Origin: Endocalyx cinctus
Lineage: Eukaryota; Ascomycota; Sordariomycetes; Amphisphaeriales; Apiosporaceae
Direction of reading: 5' to 3'
Length of the DNA stretch: 64,000 bases
Assembly (NCBI GenBank): GCA_001600455.1
Contig: BCKC01000007.1
Span: 425,394 to 489,393, forward strand
Shown: in pieces, positions 19,850 to 32,899 of the stretch
Position numbering within the stretch: the stretch's first letter is position 1
How the letters are laid out: each line of letters opens with the position of its first letter
Translations under genes and position numbers: made by a program
The notes under the pieces: generated by a model
What the model saw: only the letters and a program-made list of their open reading frames with translations
Database searches by the model: none
What the model was told of the DNA's origin: nothing

Positions 19850-22725
19850 TTATCGTCTGGCGAAGCAGCACATAATTCCCGTCCTTCCTAAGAACCACAA
19901 GCAACCGATGAAACGGACGAGAGAGAGGACGGCCGTGGCGATAAGCAGGAACTTGAAGTACTCTGCCGTTCTGTCCGAAGTTTTACCCTGCATCAATTTT
20001 GTTAGTATATTTGTATAAAGCATAAACTGGAATGTTAATTAAACTTACGCCGATGCCGAAGGTGGCAAGACTGTCGCTCGTGACACCGATGATGAGAGCG
20101 GTGTTGGAGAAAAGCCAGGTGACGACTAGGGAAGTTCTGAAAGACTTGTACGAGTCCTCGAGATCCTTACCCTCCACCTCAACCTCGGGCTTGTAAGGCG
20201 CTAGAGCACGCTTCACGGTCTGCTCGAACTGACTGTCGATATCCTCTTGCGGCTTGTCGATTTCTTCAATCGCTGCCTCACCCTTCTCATCCTTGACAAC
20301 CGTGGCAGCCGGTAGTGCCTCGGACTTGTCGGAACCCTTGGTACCCCACGAAACATCATGCCAGTTGTTGAAAGCGTAGACGTTCAGGATGTTGATGTAA
20401 GTCGACATGAGAACCAGGTAAGCGGGGAACGAGTGGAACATGTGCCACGGGTCCAAGTACAAGAACGAGGCGATGAAGTAGAGACCGAAAGTAGCTAAGA
20501 GGGCAACGATGATAATTGCCACCTCGGATTGACCAGTGAACAGTGATTTTAGAGCATCGCCAGCATCGCCGGGTAGCGCGTTTACCGGGTTTGTGAAGGC
20601 GGTAACGACTAGATAACCGGAAAGCAGTAAAATATAGAACTGAATGATACCGAAGAGGGCAAAGGAGGCGATGTATGTCCACTTCGAACCCTTGGGTCGG
20701 TTACCTAAAGCGAGGATAAACTGGAGAATGACGAAAGCGACGTAGAGATACTGGAGGATGAGATTGACAATCGGGGTAGCCGTGTCTCCGAAAGGCCATC
20801 CAGTTTTGCCTTCTTCGTCAGGATTGCCGACCAAGTCCATGATAACCGTAGTTGTAAGGTAGTAAGAAGCGAGAGAGAACCAAGTGAAGACGACGTTTGC
20901 GATGTTGTAGAGGAGCTGAATGTGGAAGAAGAACATGCGAATCAAGTTGTGGCCACTCTTGTACATACGGCCGAAGTGCATGAGCGAGTAAAGAGAGGCG
21001 GCGAAGGAACCGTTCAGCCATCGTCGACGCTGACTGATGAATTCGGCAGCACCATCAGGCACATCGGTTTCTCCCTTGGCAGCTTTGATGTACGTAAGAT
21101 GCCACTTCGAGCCGGCCTTGGCGACCAGCTCGAAACAGAGGATACGATCCTCGGCCAAGAACATGTTCTTCTTGAAAATGTTCATACCTTCGATACCCTT
21201 CTTACCCAAGATCTTGGAGAGCGTGTGATCACCGTGGAAGTACTGTTCCAATGGTCTTCCCATGATCGCACGGAATCGGTAAGCCGAGAAGGCACCGGGC
21301 AAGACGGAGACATAACCGAACGAACTCTCTAGCGGCTTGTCGAGAATGTTCGAAATCTTGTATTCGAAGTTCTGCACAGCAACGAGGGGATTGAGAAGCT
21401 CCTTACCACCCTTACCCAACATGGCGTGGATTTCACCACAAGCACCACCCAAATCCTTGTCGTTGTAGAAACCTTCCCACAGAGCAAGCAGAGACTTGGA
21501 GCCGGGTTTGGTACCGGCGTCAAGCAGAATGCATACTTCCGGGTTGAGGATACGACCGAAAGCATTGAATAGCCAACGATGAGAGTTGATCTTCTTGGTG
21601 TTCTTCTGCTTGAGACAGAAGATCATCTGGACAGGAGGAAGCGTCTGGGGGCCTTCATCCACGGGTCGAATGAGCTGCTGGTTGGGAGTCACGGAAAGCT
21701 GGGTAGTATATTCGAAGATGTGGGCAACGGTCTCCTTGCCGTTAACGTCCTTCTTGACGACACCGTCCTGGAAAACACCGATGGTGGCCAGGACATCCAG
21801 AGTCTCCTTGTCGGCCTTGTCAATACCGTCGAAGACAAAGCAGACAACGATTTTCTGCCAGGCAGGGCCACCTTTGTTCCAGAAAGTCGACTTCTTGAGG
21901 TTGACAATGTCACGAATGTTCTGCATCACACCGTGTAGGGTACGAGCGAACAACACCTTGTCTTCATTGTAGTAGGTGATAGCAATCAATAACTCGGTGT
22001 GTCGGTTGTACATGCGAGGACGCAAATCATAACCGTTCTTGAGGGTGAAATCGTTCGGGTCGCAAGTAGCGGCGGTGTATCTCATGTTCACGAACTCGCC
22101 AGTACCGCTCTCGGTATCGCGGTACTTGGCCTGAACGGCATTCTTGATGGCACTCGGGACGGGGTAATCTACGCTGAGGACGGAACCCTGGACAAGCTTG
22201 ACCTTACGCGTAGCATATCGCTTTAGGCCACCGGGAGCACCACCGGGCTGTTGACGACGAAGCCAGCTGTCGTCGCTATCAACCGTCGATGCCGGTCTGC
22301 CATAGCCGAAACCACTGTCTTCGAGCTGGGTTCCTCCAAAACTGCCGTTATTGTATTCGGTTCCGTACTGAGGTGGGACTTGGGTGGTAGGAGGTTCATT
22401 TGTAGCGTAGGATTCCGTAAGACTGTAAGCCGAGACAGGACGAACCGGAGGTGTTCCGCTGCCTAACCGATCCTGCTCATAATGAAGGCCGGGAGTTTGA
22501 CCTAGAAGATGACGCTGTGATTCGTCTTCATCCTGATCGTGGGGAGGGAGGTGATACTGCAAGATGCGAAAAGCGAAAGAACAAAAAACGATTAGCTACC
22601 GATGAACCCGACGACACCTTTCAAACTTTAACTTTAAATCTTAAAATACTTACGGTGCTACCGGCTGGCATGTCTTGGAGCCTATGCCCGTCATACTCAT
22701 TACCGTTGTTCGCATTATAAGCCAT
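19850..22725 (-). CDS. chs1: Class III chitin synthase
   Basis: Three exons in coding order, 22654..22725, 20049..22556 and 19850..19987, encode 905 residues. The first 24-codon exon ([20 protein letters not shown]) and the last exon (ending [12 protein letters not shown]) match the ends of class III enzymes such as Aspergillus chsB and Neurospora chs-1. Motifs in order: [13 protein letters not shown], the DNA-binding-like CDPNDF block, [17 protein letters not shown] (DxD-like), [13 protein letters not shown], and the catalytic [10 protein letters not shown]. Several C-terminal membrane helices follow. The enzyme makes cell-wall chitin from UDP-GlcNAc at hyphal tips, and class III is restricted to filamentous fungi. 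Introns are 97 and 61 bp. Without splicing the 3' intron, the frame reads on to a premature stop. Confidence 0.96.
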
Positions 22726-25700
22726 GATTATTTACGGTCGGCTTAACACGCCGTCGTGATTTAAATGGCCTGACCAAAGGAAAAGAGAGGCAGGGTAGAA
22801 ACTAGGTCGAATAAAGATGTTTTCTATTCCGAACTTCAGCTATCCTTTTCGATGCTTCGAAAGCTTATTCAAACTTGGTGAAGAACAAGCTTTCTTCTAA
22901 CTCAACTGATTGATGCTTGATTGTCTCGATGGTTTTTTTTTTCTTCCCCGAAGGAATAAAGAAGTGAAACGAAGTTAAAAGCGAGAGGCACTGTTTGCAG
23001 TTGGTTACAACCAACTTACAAGATACAGTGTATTAACTTTTTAATGAAAGGAAAGGAAAAGAAAGGTAAATGAAGAAGGATGTGATATGATGAATCACTG
23101 AACTTTCTTTTGGGAGGGAAAGAAAATAGAAAATACGAAAATAAAAAAAGGACAACGAATTAAAAAAAGACTTAATAATAAAAAGGAGAAAACCCAGAGA
23201 GGTGCCAAAGGAAGAAATAAACGATTCGTATTTTTTTTAGACCAAGGTTTGGGGATCTGCGTCGTCTACTTTGCTTGTTCTTAAAGCATTTTAAAGGAGG
23301 CCTGCATAATGAATGGAGTACTGTAGCAAACCAGGTTAGTATCAGGTAGCGGCTGTGGCTTAGCAGAATCATTCACAGATCCATTACTTCTATGGACTTA
23401 TGTATACTACTGATCAGTATTGTCGTATAGTTTTAGTGGATTGTAAGCCTGAATCCCCTGTAAGTTCTGGAGATTTAGCACCAGTCAGCCAGTGAGCTGG
23501 AATTATCGTTACCTAGCAGCATACATACGTCCATAATAGTAGGTATATACTGTACTATGTACTACACTACTAACACGTCTCCAACCACCAGGGTACCGCC
23601 TGTAAGTACCGGAACACGCCGTGGCCGGCATAAAAATATAGATTCAAGGATTTTTCTGTGGCTGTAAATTTTTTTTCCTTTCTTTACCCTGTCGCCAATC
23701 ACCAATAGAGGCTACGTCGTTGCAACCACCCCTTTTCTCTTACCATTCCTAAATAGTATGTAACGTACTGGTCTGCTTGTTTCTTTTAAACACTTGCATA
23801 ACCTGAGAAGATAGTATACCACCTCGGGATGTAAAACTACGTCACGGGTCATTCATTATTCCTGGTGGAATGACCGGTTTGATAATTTTTTTTTTTTTTT
23901 TTTCAAGAGAACGGCATCACCTATTCATTCTCTCGGTATGTACTATATGTACACTACATAGTGTGTAATATGTAGCAAGTCATTCCCTTTAGTACATGAA
24001 TCTGAAAAAGATCTAGGTCCACAGGTAATAAGTAGAAATGAGATGCAATTTATTACGTGAGCATATAAGGTCTCCATAAATTCGAAGCTCAGATGGAAGG
24101 ATGGTACAGTACTACCTGGCTTGACCTGACAGAGAGGTCTAACATTAGACTTCATCCGGTAGTTTATACGGAATCGTATATACGGTGCTACTATGGGGAT
24201 ATTCACCTACTGTAGGTACTAGTGGATACTATCAAGCATCCTCAGTGGATGAAGTTGTCCCTGTTTACCGACTACTAAATACACCAGCCACAGCTTACAA
24301 GGAACTTTTAGCTGATGGATGATTCAGTTATTCGTTGTGGGTACTCTACCTACAAAGTACACTAGGATACTGGGATATTCAACTCTTCAGCCCTCTCTAC
24401 GCGTGTAAAAGGTATCACATACGTACTATGCATGGATTCTATTACCTGCTGAATAGCCTACCGTAATGGTTGGTTATGCGACGGATTTTTTATTCCCAAC
24501 TAGTGCACGTCAGCCCCAAGCTAAAATTGTTAGAACTTACACGTAGAACTTACAAGTACATAGCAGTCTATCATGATATGATATGATACGTTACTTGAGG
24601 CAAAATAAATAGGTAATCAGATTTTACCGACTTTCTTACATATAATTAGACTTGATATGTATGTCCACGGGCATGCCTTTTTATGTATTGCATTATGAAT
24701 CCTTACTTTTGATCAATGAGCGTTGCACAGTAGGTATGATAAACACGTGAATAATGGGGAACGATGTTTTACGTGTAATGATTAAAAGTTAAGGGGTATC
24801 AAGTGCAGAGCTTGAAACTTAAGTCCCGCAATTTTTGATTTTGTTTATTATTATTTTATCTACTATATACATAGTATTCTTCCTTTCAAATCTTCACCAA
24901 TCGCTAAGAACGTCCGCTTCATATAGCTAATATCGGTAGTTTGCATAACTCGGGGGAAGAGGCATAGGCAGATGGGGGAAAGGACCTGTTCGTTTATGAT
25001 CCATTCTATGGGATTATGATGTGATAAAAATAGAATATTCACACCAATGTATTTACCGGATAATATTCTAGAATATGCACATAATTTCGTATAGGCAAAT
25101 GATTATGTATGTATAATACTAGCATACGCGCAGAAACGTGGGACTTATTCAAAGAGAGGTGAAAGGGGATAAAAAAAAAAATGGAATAAGTGGATGGAGC
25201 TGAGGCGATGCAATTTTCCGAGCTTCGTGTTCAGGACTTTTCTTATTTCACTAACCTACTTTTAACGAATCATTCCTCACTTACTTTTATCATAGTCCTA
25301 CACGTATATACTTGTAATGAGCAGATGGAACAAATCTGCATTGCTACTATTATGTATGTACTTGTAAGTAATAAATATGGATGTAAGTAGCTAGCATATT
25401 AAATGGATTACATAGTACATATGCGGTCAGCACTATCATACTATCATCAAACAAATGAGTAGTCACTACAAGTGTGCTCCATGATCCGCGCTCCGTAAGG
25501 GGATAACTAGATCTAAGTACTCCGTACTCCTTATATCATGATCTCGTTTTGTTTAATGTTGGTAATATGTTATCTTCGTAAAAAATTATTCCAGTATGTA
25601 AAATTTTATATTCTGCTAGACAAATGACGAGGACCACATCAAGCAGGCACATTGTAAAAATGGTGATATGTTCATTGGCTAAGGTACTCTTCTGTTGGTT

Positions 25701-28226
25701 CTTGTTGGTATTGAAGAAAAGCAATCCCTTAAGGTTTGCATGCCCATACTCCCATATTCCCTCTCCCTCTCCCACTCTCCCCCCCGCCCCTTAGTGCAGT
25801 TGGCTGAAACGATATTGATCGCGGGCGAAGGGCTGGAAGGGAGAGGTAGAAATAAAAATAAGCAAACAAACAGACAACTAAATAAATAAGAAGAACATTT
25901 CTAAATCAGTCCATTGATATTTCGGTCCCCGCTAGTATAGTCGGACGGTCATCATGGGACAATTCTATTCTGGTAAACTCTTCAATAGGCGATTACCTAG
26001 CGGCATCACGTAGGACATAACGAGCAGTTCCCGTAACCGAGAGGCGGTGATGACCTATCGCTGCAAAGCAGCCACTGGGTTTCGCCATGTGCATTCCCGC
26101 CTCTTATCGAGTTCAAGCAGAGATATACGACGGCATAAATTTATAATATCGCATATACTAGATCTGTATGGTTAAATTCCACGTGTATTTGCTTCAGGCT
26201 GTTGAGAAAAAAAAAAAAAAAAAAAGGAAGCAGGGTGCTAAATAGAAGATGACCTGCTAAACTTTTACGTGATAGCGACTTTTTAAATAAGATAATAACT
26301 ACTTTACTATCCAGAAATTGAAAAAAAAAGGGATAGATACTAAAGAACGTATTTTATTGACATATATACCGCAATGTTTATATATATTTACCTAGTATAA
26401 TATATATTGGCTTGATATATTTTCAAGTCCCGAAATATCGATGGGGCGATATCATCAGATCAGGATTTGTTAAAGATAAGCGACGGATACTAGTACTACA
26501 GAATGATGAAAAACCAAACTGGAATTTTCTCGTCATCCCGTCATGTCATGGCGGTTTAGGAAAATGCTGGATGAAGATGCGAGACAAGCCTGATTTTTGT
26601 TCTGGTGGCATGTGGTGGACCCTGCCGATCCTTTGGTCTCGCCATCAAGAACGAAATTGTTTCCTAAATTGTTAAGCCAAAGCTGAGCCAGTCATTTTTA
26701 TTGTCATACATATACGCAATCTGTGCTCTTTGTGTTCTTGTGCTATTAACGTACAAGTACACGTACTACGTACTAAGTAAGTATACGTTCTAACTTCGTA
26801 TTCTACACTAAGTTAGAGAGTATAGGCTTAAAAGAGACTTAAAAGTTGTCATGTACTTTACTATGTACTTTGAGGAATTCATATAGATCCTAGGTCCGTG
26901 GATCGGATGTCATTTCATATATGTACAATAAATAATGATAGTAGTTAGTTAAGGTTCGTGATATTAGAAATTGTTATACTAACAAGAAAAAAAAAACCAC
27001 TCTCAGGATCTTATTTATTAGGAATTCCTTCACCTCCACCCTTTCCAAGTCTCACGGAAAATGATAAATCAGTTTAAACAGGGATACGAAAGGAATTTAT
27101 TTGGTTTATTTGGACCAATTACCATATGGTAATAGAAAGCACCGACGAATGAGGGATCGGATACAAGTAACTTAGGGCGTTTCGCTAAATTCTTTTAGTT
27201 GGTATCCATCGGCCATTTCACTATGCGTACTTTGTACTTTGACCACTATGGAGACCAGAACTATACTACTTACATATAACGTACTTGTAAAATAGGTACC
27301 TTAGCCATGTAATTATGGGGATAACGGTACAATACGGTATGGTATGGTAGTAGTAGAGTGACAAGGAACGTATGTGCCTACTAAGCTCGTAGTGACAAAC
27401 TTGGTAGGTGAATAGGTATTCCTAGCTAAGGTATTACAGTACTATATTGAGTACCTAATATACCCTGAAGGTACTACGCTGATAAGTATATTACGCCAAG
27501 CATTAATTGACCCCATAATATCTCACTCTCTCTCTCTCTTTCTCCTTCCCCCCCCCCCCCCCAAAATCTATTTCTCTTTTCTACATCGTCTAAGCGTACG
27601 TGTAGTGTTTTACTAGTAGATACACTTGCAGTCAATTTCCCAAGTATCGACTACGACAAGATTGAAGATTGTTTTCCTTCTTCTTTTCGATATTTATTTT
27701 TTCTGATGGATTCTTGAACAATTGTCGCATAGATCGTCAATTTTGTAGTTATATTTTATTTTATTTTATTGAGTAGCTAGTCTCTCAAGTCACTCGTTTA
27801 TCCAATTCAAGTACTGTCTGTATCTGTCTATCCCTTTATTTTCGCCCTCGAATTATCACCGTACGACGACCAACGACCGACGACAACGATAATCCACGAT
27901 CCAAACTAAATCGTATTTTATATTCGCTTGAGCCATTCATATAGAAAAGGAAAAGGAATATTCTTACAAATAAAAAGACGCCGACTCAATTACCATTACG
28001 TCTTCCTAGTCACCAGAGCAAAAGCAACATATCGCGATTATTTCGGGGATCGACAAGAACAAATTAATCGATCACGTCTAAATTATCTCACTCGGGAAGT
28101 GGTCAGAACTTAAAGGAAGATAAAGAATAAGGAGAGAAAAATAATAATAAAGAGGTTGAAAAGAATCCGTAGCTCGATTTAGCGTCAACGTCCAAAACTC
28201 TATTCTTCTGTCAAAAAAACGTCGAT
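22726..28226. other. 5.5-kb gene-poor AT-rich region
   Basis: No frame above 90 codons and none with recognisable protein character. It includes a T tract at about 23887..23903, an A tract near 26206..26225, a CT-rich stretch ending in C15 at 27548..27562, and many GTAC-centred short palindromes (for example around 26755..26790 and 27240..27480). The left part should be the chitin synthase promoter, the right part the opy2 promoter and a long leader. No transposon proteins, terminal repeats, tRNA or 5S rRNA seen. Confidence 0.5.
27548..27562. repeat. C15 homopolymer after a CT tract
   Basis: Run of 15 cytosines directly following a CTCTCT-rich stretch, upstream of opy2. Confidence 0.85.
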
Positions 28227-29594
28227 ATGGCCGCCATTCCCGGCTTCGTTGGCCTAGTGCTCGGTAAGTTTTAACGGTCGCTTATCAACTAATTATATGC
28301 ACGTCATTCATATCTAACCGTATCCTTAACAGACGAGGACATAACAACCTCACCCCTAACGAGGAGACAGAATGGTTGCGTACAATGTGATAGCGGCTCG
28401 CCCACTTGTCCTGATTGTCCGTCAGGTCAATCATGTTACCAGACCCTACAGACCTGCGACCAGTGTTCTCAAGCCGTTTGCAGGAACGATCCTTCTTTGG
28501 ATAGCAGCGACAGCTCTAGCAAACCTAACGTGGGTGCTATTGCCGGAGGTGTCGTAGGAGGCTTAGCTGTCGTCGCCATCATCACCTACCTCGTATGGAG
28601 ATTCTGTATCAAGGCCAAGAGGGGAGAATATGAACGAGAATCATGGCGTCAAGATATGGCTTACCAGACCAAGGAAGGAGCCACGGACAATGCCATGATG
28701 GCTAGACAATCGAAGCGAGACTCAACCCACACCGTCAACTCCATCGCCTCCACCGTCCTAACCCGAGCTTCCAACATAATCCAGATTGCCTATATTCCTG
28801 GCGTCACTAACCGAGCCACGCCCACCTCGCCTACCCTACTCGTACCTCCTGTCCCGCCTATCCCTTTGGAACATTCAGACAGCGCCAAATCTTCTCCCTA
28901 CGAGGAACAACACTTCTTCGTCCCCGGTAACCTTCGCGACTCGACTTACTCCGGCATCTCGACCTACACCGACCGCACATCTTACGCTCGTACGTCCTAC
29001 GCACCTCGTTCCAGCGTTGCCTCTACCATATATGGAAAGAACGCTGTCGTATCGCCGCTCCCAGCCCAGAAAGGCAACTTCCTGAAGCCCTCCATCATCA
29101 GCGTTAAATCCCGTGGCGCAGGCAGCACTACTAGCGGCGATTCGACACCTCCGGTTCCTCAGGTTGATTTCGAAAAATACGACAAGCCGCCCCCGTCCCC
29201 GGCCTTCAGCATCGGTTCGACGTTCCTCAGAAGTGCCAACGCCTCGACCGCGACTTCGGTGCGGCCTCAGATGGTCAGCGTAGGTAGTGGCCCCAAGACT
29301 GTCGATATCAAATCTTCTACATCCAAAACTTCCAGCACCTCCTCGTCCTTGGTGGATAGCGTTGAGAGTCCTCAAACCAAAGCAAGCACGAAACCTTCGG
29401 ACATGTCGGAAATGGCGGAAGTTGACGAGGGTCCTTTCGCCGACCCCCCATCAATCGATAAACAACACAAGAGGAGCAGTAGTTCGCTTAGTGCCGTGAT
29501 CGAACAGGCGGCCAAACGGGCATCCGCCATCGACCGAAAACCTGGTACCCGGGCTCGGAGTCCTTTTGGCGACGAGAACATGGTGAAGGAGTGA
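28227..29594 (+). CDS. opy2: Opy2-type membrane anchor of the HOG/Ste11 pathway
   Basis: Exons 28227..28263 and 28333..29594 (intron 28264..28332, GTAAGT...CAG) encode 432 residues. The short extracellular N-terminus holds eight cysteines in pairs (CVQCDSGSPTCPDCPSGQSC, then TCDQCSQAVC), which is the hallmark of the Opy2 family. One transmembrane helix follows (NVGAIAGGVVGGLAVVAIIT) with a basic stop-transfer (IKAKRGEYER). The long cytoplasmic part is Ser/Thr/Pro-rich. In yeast, Opy2 anchors Ste50-Ste11 at the plasma membrane for osmostress and mating/invasive signalling; this role is inferred here. No cleavable signal peptide is evident, as in yeast Opy2. The RRQ sequence before the first Cys could be a processing site, but this is speculative. 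The intron placement after 12 codons explains why the Cys block lies at the start of exon 2. Confidence 0.9.
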
Positions 29595-30975
29595 AATGGA
29601 CGTGATCTCCAATGCTAACAAATGATATGACATCGTGTATCATGAATACGGGTTTTATATGGATGGGTGTACCTGGGATACTTTGACGTTTATTTTTTTT
29701 TCTGTTTACTGAACTCACATAAAGATTCTGGCCGAGATATTCTGGTTTTATTTATTTGTCTATTCTTTTTTTCTATTCATTCTTCTTTTTTATTCTCGTT
29801 AGGCCATCTACCACCACCGCCTCTCTTATTTTCCTTACATATTCTCTTCTTTCAAAGAAAATTTATTCCCCTCTTCCCACTCTTCGCTAGCCAAGAACAG
29901 GGAAAGCAGTTTATTGGGTTGAACAGTCCTGGCTTTTTTTCCTAGTTGTTTTCTTCGGACATTCTGTATCTACCGAAGGGCGTCTAGGGTTTGAAGGATG
30001 ATTTTTATGCAGTTGCGGATCTACGTCCCATCGGGACTCGTTCATCTTTTTGTATTTTGCGGATACAGATATAAAAAAAAAAAAAAGCTAAAAAGAAAAA
30101 TGAACGGAGAGGACGAGATTCTCTCGTTTATGGCCCGCCAACGATGCCGTGTTTAGTTGGTTTCGTGATTAACTATTACGTTTTACCCTTGTTAACTATG
30201 GAAGGTCAGAATCGTTGGTTCTCGCTGCTCCCAATGGTTATCCTCGCGTTGATAAATCACCGTTGTGCAATAGAAGTGGAAGTTCGGGACGTAACCACGC
30301 CGGCTTGTCTGTATATGTGTTTAGGTCCTCAAATCATGCATGGCTTTGCTTGTCTGAGGAAATACTAATAAAATTAAATAAAGATCCAAATATATTATAG
30401 AGCATTCATTGATTCTATTTCGTGTCTGACATGTACATGCCAAGTTATTGATGCTTCTACTTTCTAGCAGGACCCCGTACCAACAATACAAGGAATCATT
30501 ATTCTTACCGAAGGACTCTACCTAATAGAGTTCTAAGTCGTCAACACGTTATCCAACTCTCCACGAAGGCATATATAAATAGGCACCCTCCAATGAGAGA
30601 TTTTGAAGCTGAATGTTGCTTGACGAGCGATATGGTGGCTTCGGAATCTAAAGAATCGGCGTTGTCTTATTGTCTCATAATTACTGCTAGCCTGGGTTGA
30701 AACTACAGGGGCAGTGTAGGAATAAGGATCTTTTAAATCCATGGAAATCCTCAATTTCAAGACATTGTGCAAAGACAACAAGCAAGCCACATCTCCTAGC
30801 ATATACTACATACGTACAGTACGTTTGAGCTACTGCAAGTACTGTAAGTGGTTCGTCTACACGCCACCATGTACCAGCCTATGGCGTAGTTTACTCCGAG
30901 TCATTCGCTCCAATTGTTCACTACCAGCCGCCTCCTTGCCATCCCTATTCGTGGCATTACTGTATATTTTACGCC
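29595..30975. other. Intergenic region
   Basis: About 1.4 kb, with T-rich stretches near 29690..29840 and an A run near 30073..30086. Short open frames are not protein-like. No gene supported. Confidence 0.5.
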
Positions 30976-32238
30976 ATGAGAATTTCATCATCAATCCTAA
31001 TTATCAGCCTAATAGCAGCGACGACGGCATCGGCCATGTCGTCTTCCACTCCGTCCTATTACCCCAAGGGATGGGATCGCGAACGTATACTGAACGGCGG
31101 GGCTACGGGTGAGATAAGCACTTGGACGGAAGAGGAAAGCGAAACGTTCCGCGAGGGGATGAAGGCGGACCTCGGGGAAGAGGGTTTCGATAATTTCGTC
31201 GCTGAGATGTATCGACGTGAAAAGGCTGCTAAACGAGGTAGGCACTTTACTGATGAATGGGAACGGGGATCGGGAGGATAAAGAGAACTGCACCTCAACC
31301 CTCGGAATCATCGCTTTTTGAATATTCAACTACGTATGAGCTAAACTATGATTGCATTGATCTAAATAGAAACCGACTCACCCAAAGTCATCGAGGAACC
31401 CCCGTTTATGCAAGTCCCGGGGCCTCGACGCGGAAGAATGACCAATTGGGATCCTTGGGGATTCGTCGTCTTCAAATCTCCCGAGATCAAAGATACTGCG
31501 GAATGGGATGCCTGCCGGCAAAGATTTGAGAAGATCATCGACGATAGTATTGAGCCCTATCGTGGATATGCGGGCCTCGACGAATGTCTTGCTAGTATGG
31601 AGTTTAAATGGATCGAGGACGGGGAGAGTATGGATGGGAGCCTAGAGTCTGTTAGACGGTGAGTTTCGCTTGATATTTTTATACCCCTTCCCCAAAATGG
31701 TTCTTTGCGACATGTCCCACGTCAAGCCTATATGAACATAGGAAACAAGCGTTCATGGTGATGGACAATGGTATCTTCATATAAAGTATAGCTATGACTA
31801 GAAATACCAACCTAACATCCAGAAATCAGAGCATGCAACTCCTTAGACCTACCACCCTTTTTCACCAACGGCCTTTGTCTATACATCACTCCCACGTCTT
31901 TGCAGTCTATTCTTTCCTCTCCACTCCCGTCTACAGCCGCCCGGCGATACAGGAAGGACATCCCTTTCGTAGTCGCGGTGTCGCAGGCGAGCTACTCGGC
32001 TGAGGATATAGAGGCAGACGTAGCGGGCGCCGACTGGCGCGGTCACTTCAACGTAGCCGTCGAGGCTCTCTTAAACTCGCTGTATCCGCCGCTGGCGTTT
32101 TTCGCAAAGTCTCCGTTTGAGGTTGCGGGCACCATCACGGGCGAAGATATATTCTGTGATCACACTAGGTTTGGCATACACAGAGCAGGCGTGGGGTGGT
32201 GGGATCGAAGGGCAAGGCACATCATCGATGAGCTTTGA
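30976..32238 (+). CDS. Uncharacterised fungal protein (WGFVVFK-type family) with N-terminal signal
   Basis: Proposed exons 30976..31237, 31370..31658 and 31953..32238 give 278 residues and keep frame throughout. The N-terminus is a signal peptide or anchor (MRISSSILIISLIAATTASA). The central block NWDPWGFVVFKSPEIKDTAE, then WDACRQRFEKIID and MEFKWIED, and the later block RKDIPFVVAVSQASYSAEDI with GHFNVAVEALLNSLYPPL, match my recollection of a widespread, uncharacterised family in Pezizomycotina often found as tandem expansions. The second intron is long (294 bp). The nearest acceptor (31905) would put the third exon out of frame, and only the AG at 31952 keeps the frame. That part is the least certain. 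Function is unknown. Confidence 0.65.
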
Positions 32239-32899
32239 ACGGAACGAAAATAAGTAACAAGTAAGGAATCCAGTGGAATCGAAAGGATATTTTGAGAGTT
32301 GCAACGCATAATGTTGATTATACCGACAGCCTTATACATCTCAACCAATGAACTTTGTTGTTATTAATACTCGAAGCGCTGCTCCCCCTCTTGGCTTATT
32401 GATTCCGAGAGAGATATATGCGTAGGATCCAGGTCTCCTCTGATAGGCCAAGGCTGCTTCACTGAAAAAATGCTACTTGGTACAGGGTTTATTCTCGGAT
32501 TTGGGCAATTAGTGGTCCGACGATACAATTGACAATGTGGGAGGCAAGTAATTAATAATCCTTTGAATCTAGGCTGCTTCCCACGTTAATAGGGATTAAT
32601 ATGCGAATTGGGTAGCATTCGTCACCTCGGAATATGCGGTCATCACGAAAGTCTCCTGCACAGTCCAGGATATCCGATGAAGATTAAAAAGCATGGAATC
32701 AGGAGGATGGAACGGATAATTTTCTGCCCTCCCTCGACATATAAATATGACGTCTCCAATCCGCACACTGTCTTACAGTATTTCCCTACATTCCCCGCTC
32801 TCCGCCCGTTTTCCCCCAGCCTTGTAACTATATCTTTGACCATACGTGAATTTTTGAAAGTCAGAAACAATCAAGGAGGAAGAAAAACAATACCACAAA
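32239..32899. other. Intergenic region
   Basis: About 660 bp; should be the promoter of the next gene. Nothing else seen. Confidence 0.5.

Noticed and set aside
26412..26675. 87-codon plus-strand frame in the gene-poor region
   Set aside because: Starts within AT-rich repeat-like sequence and has no family resemblance; composition not convincing.
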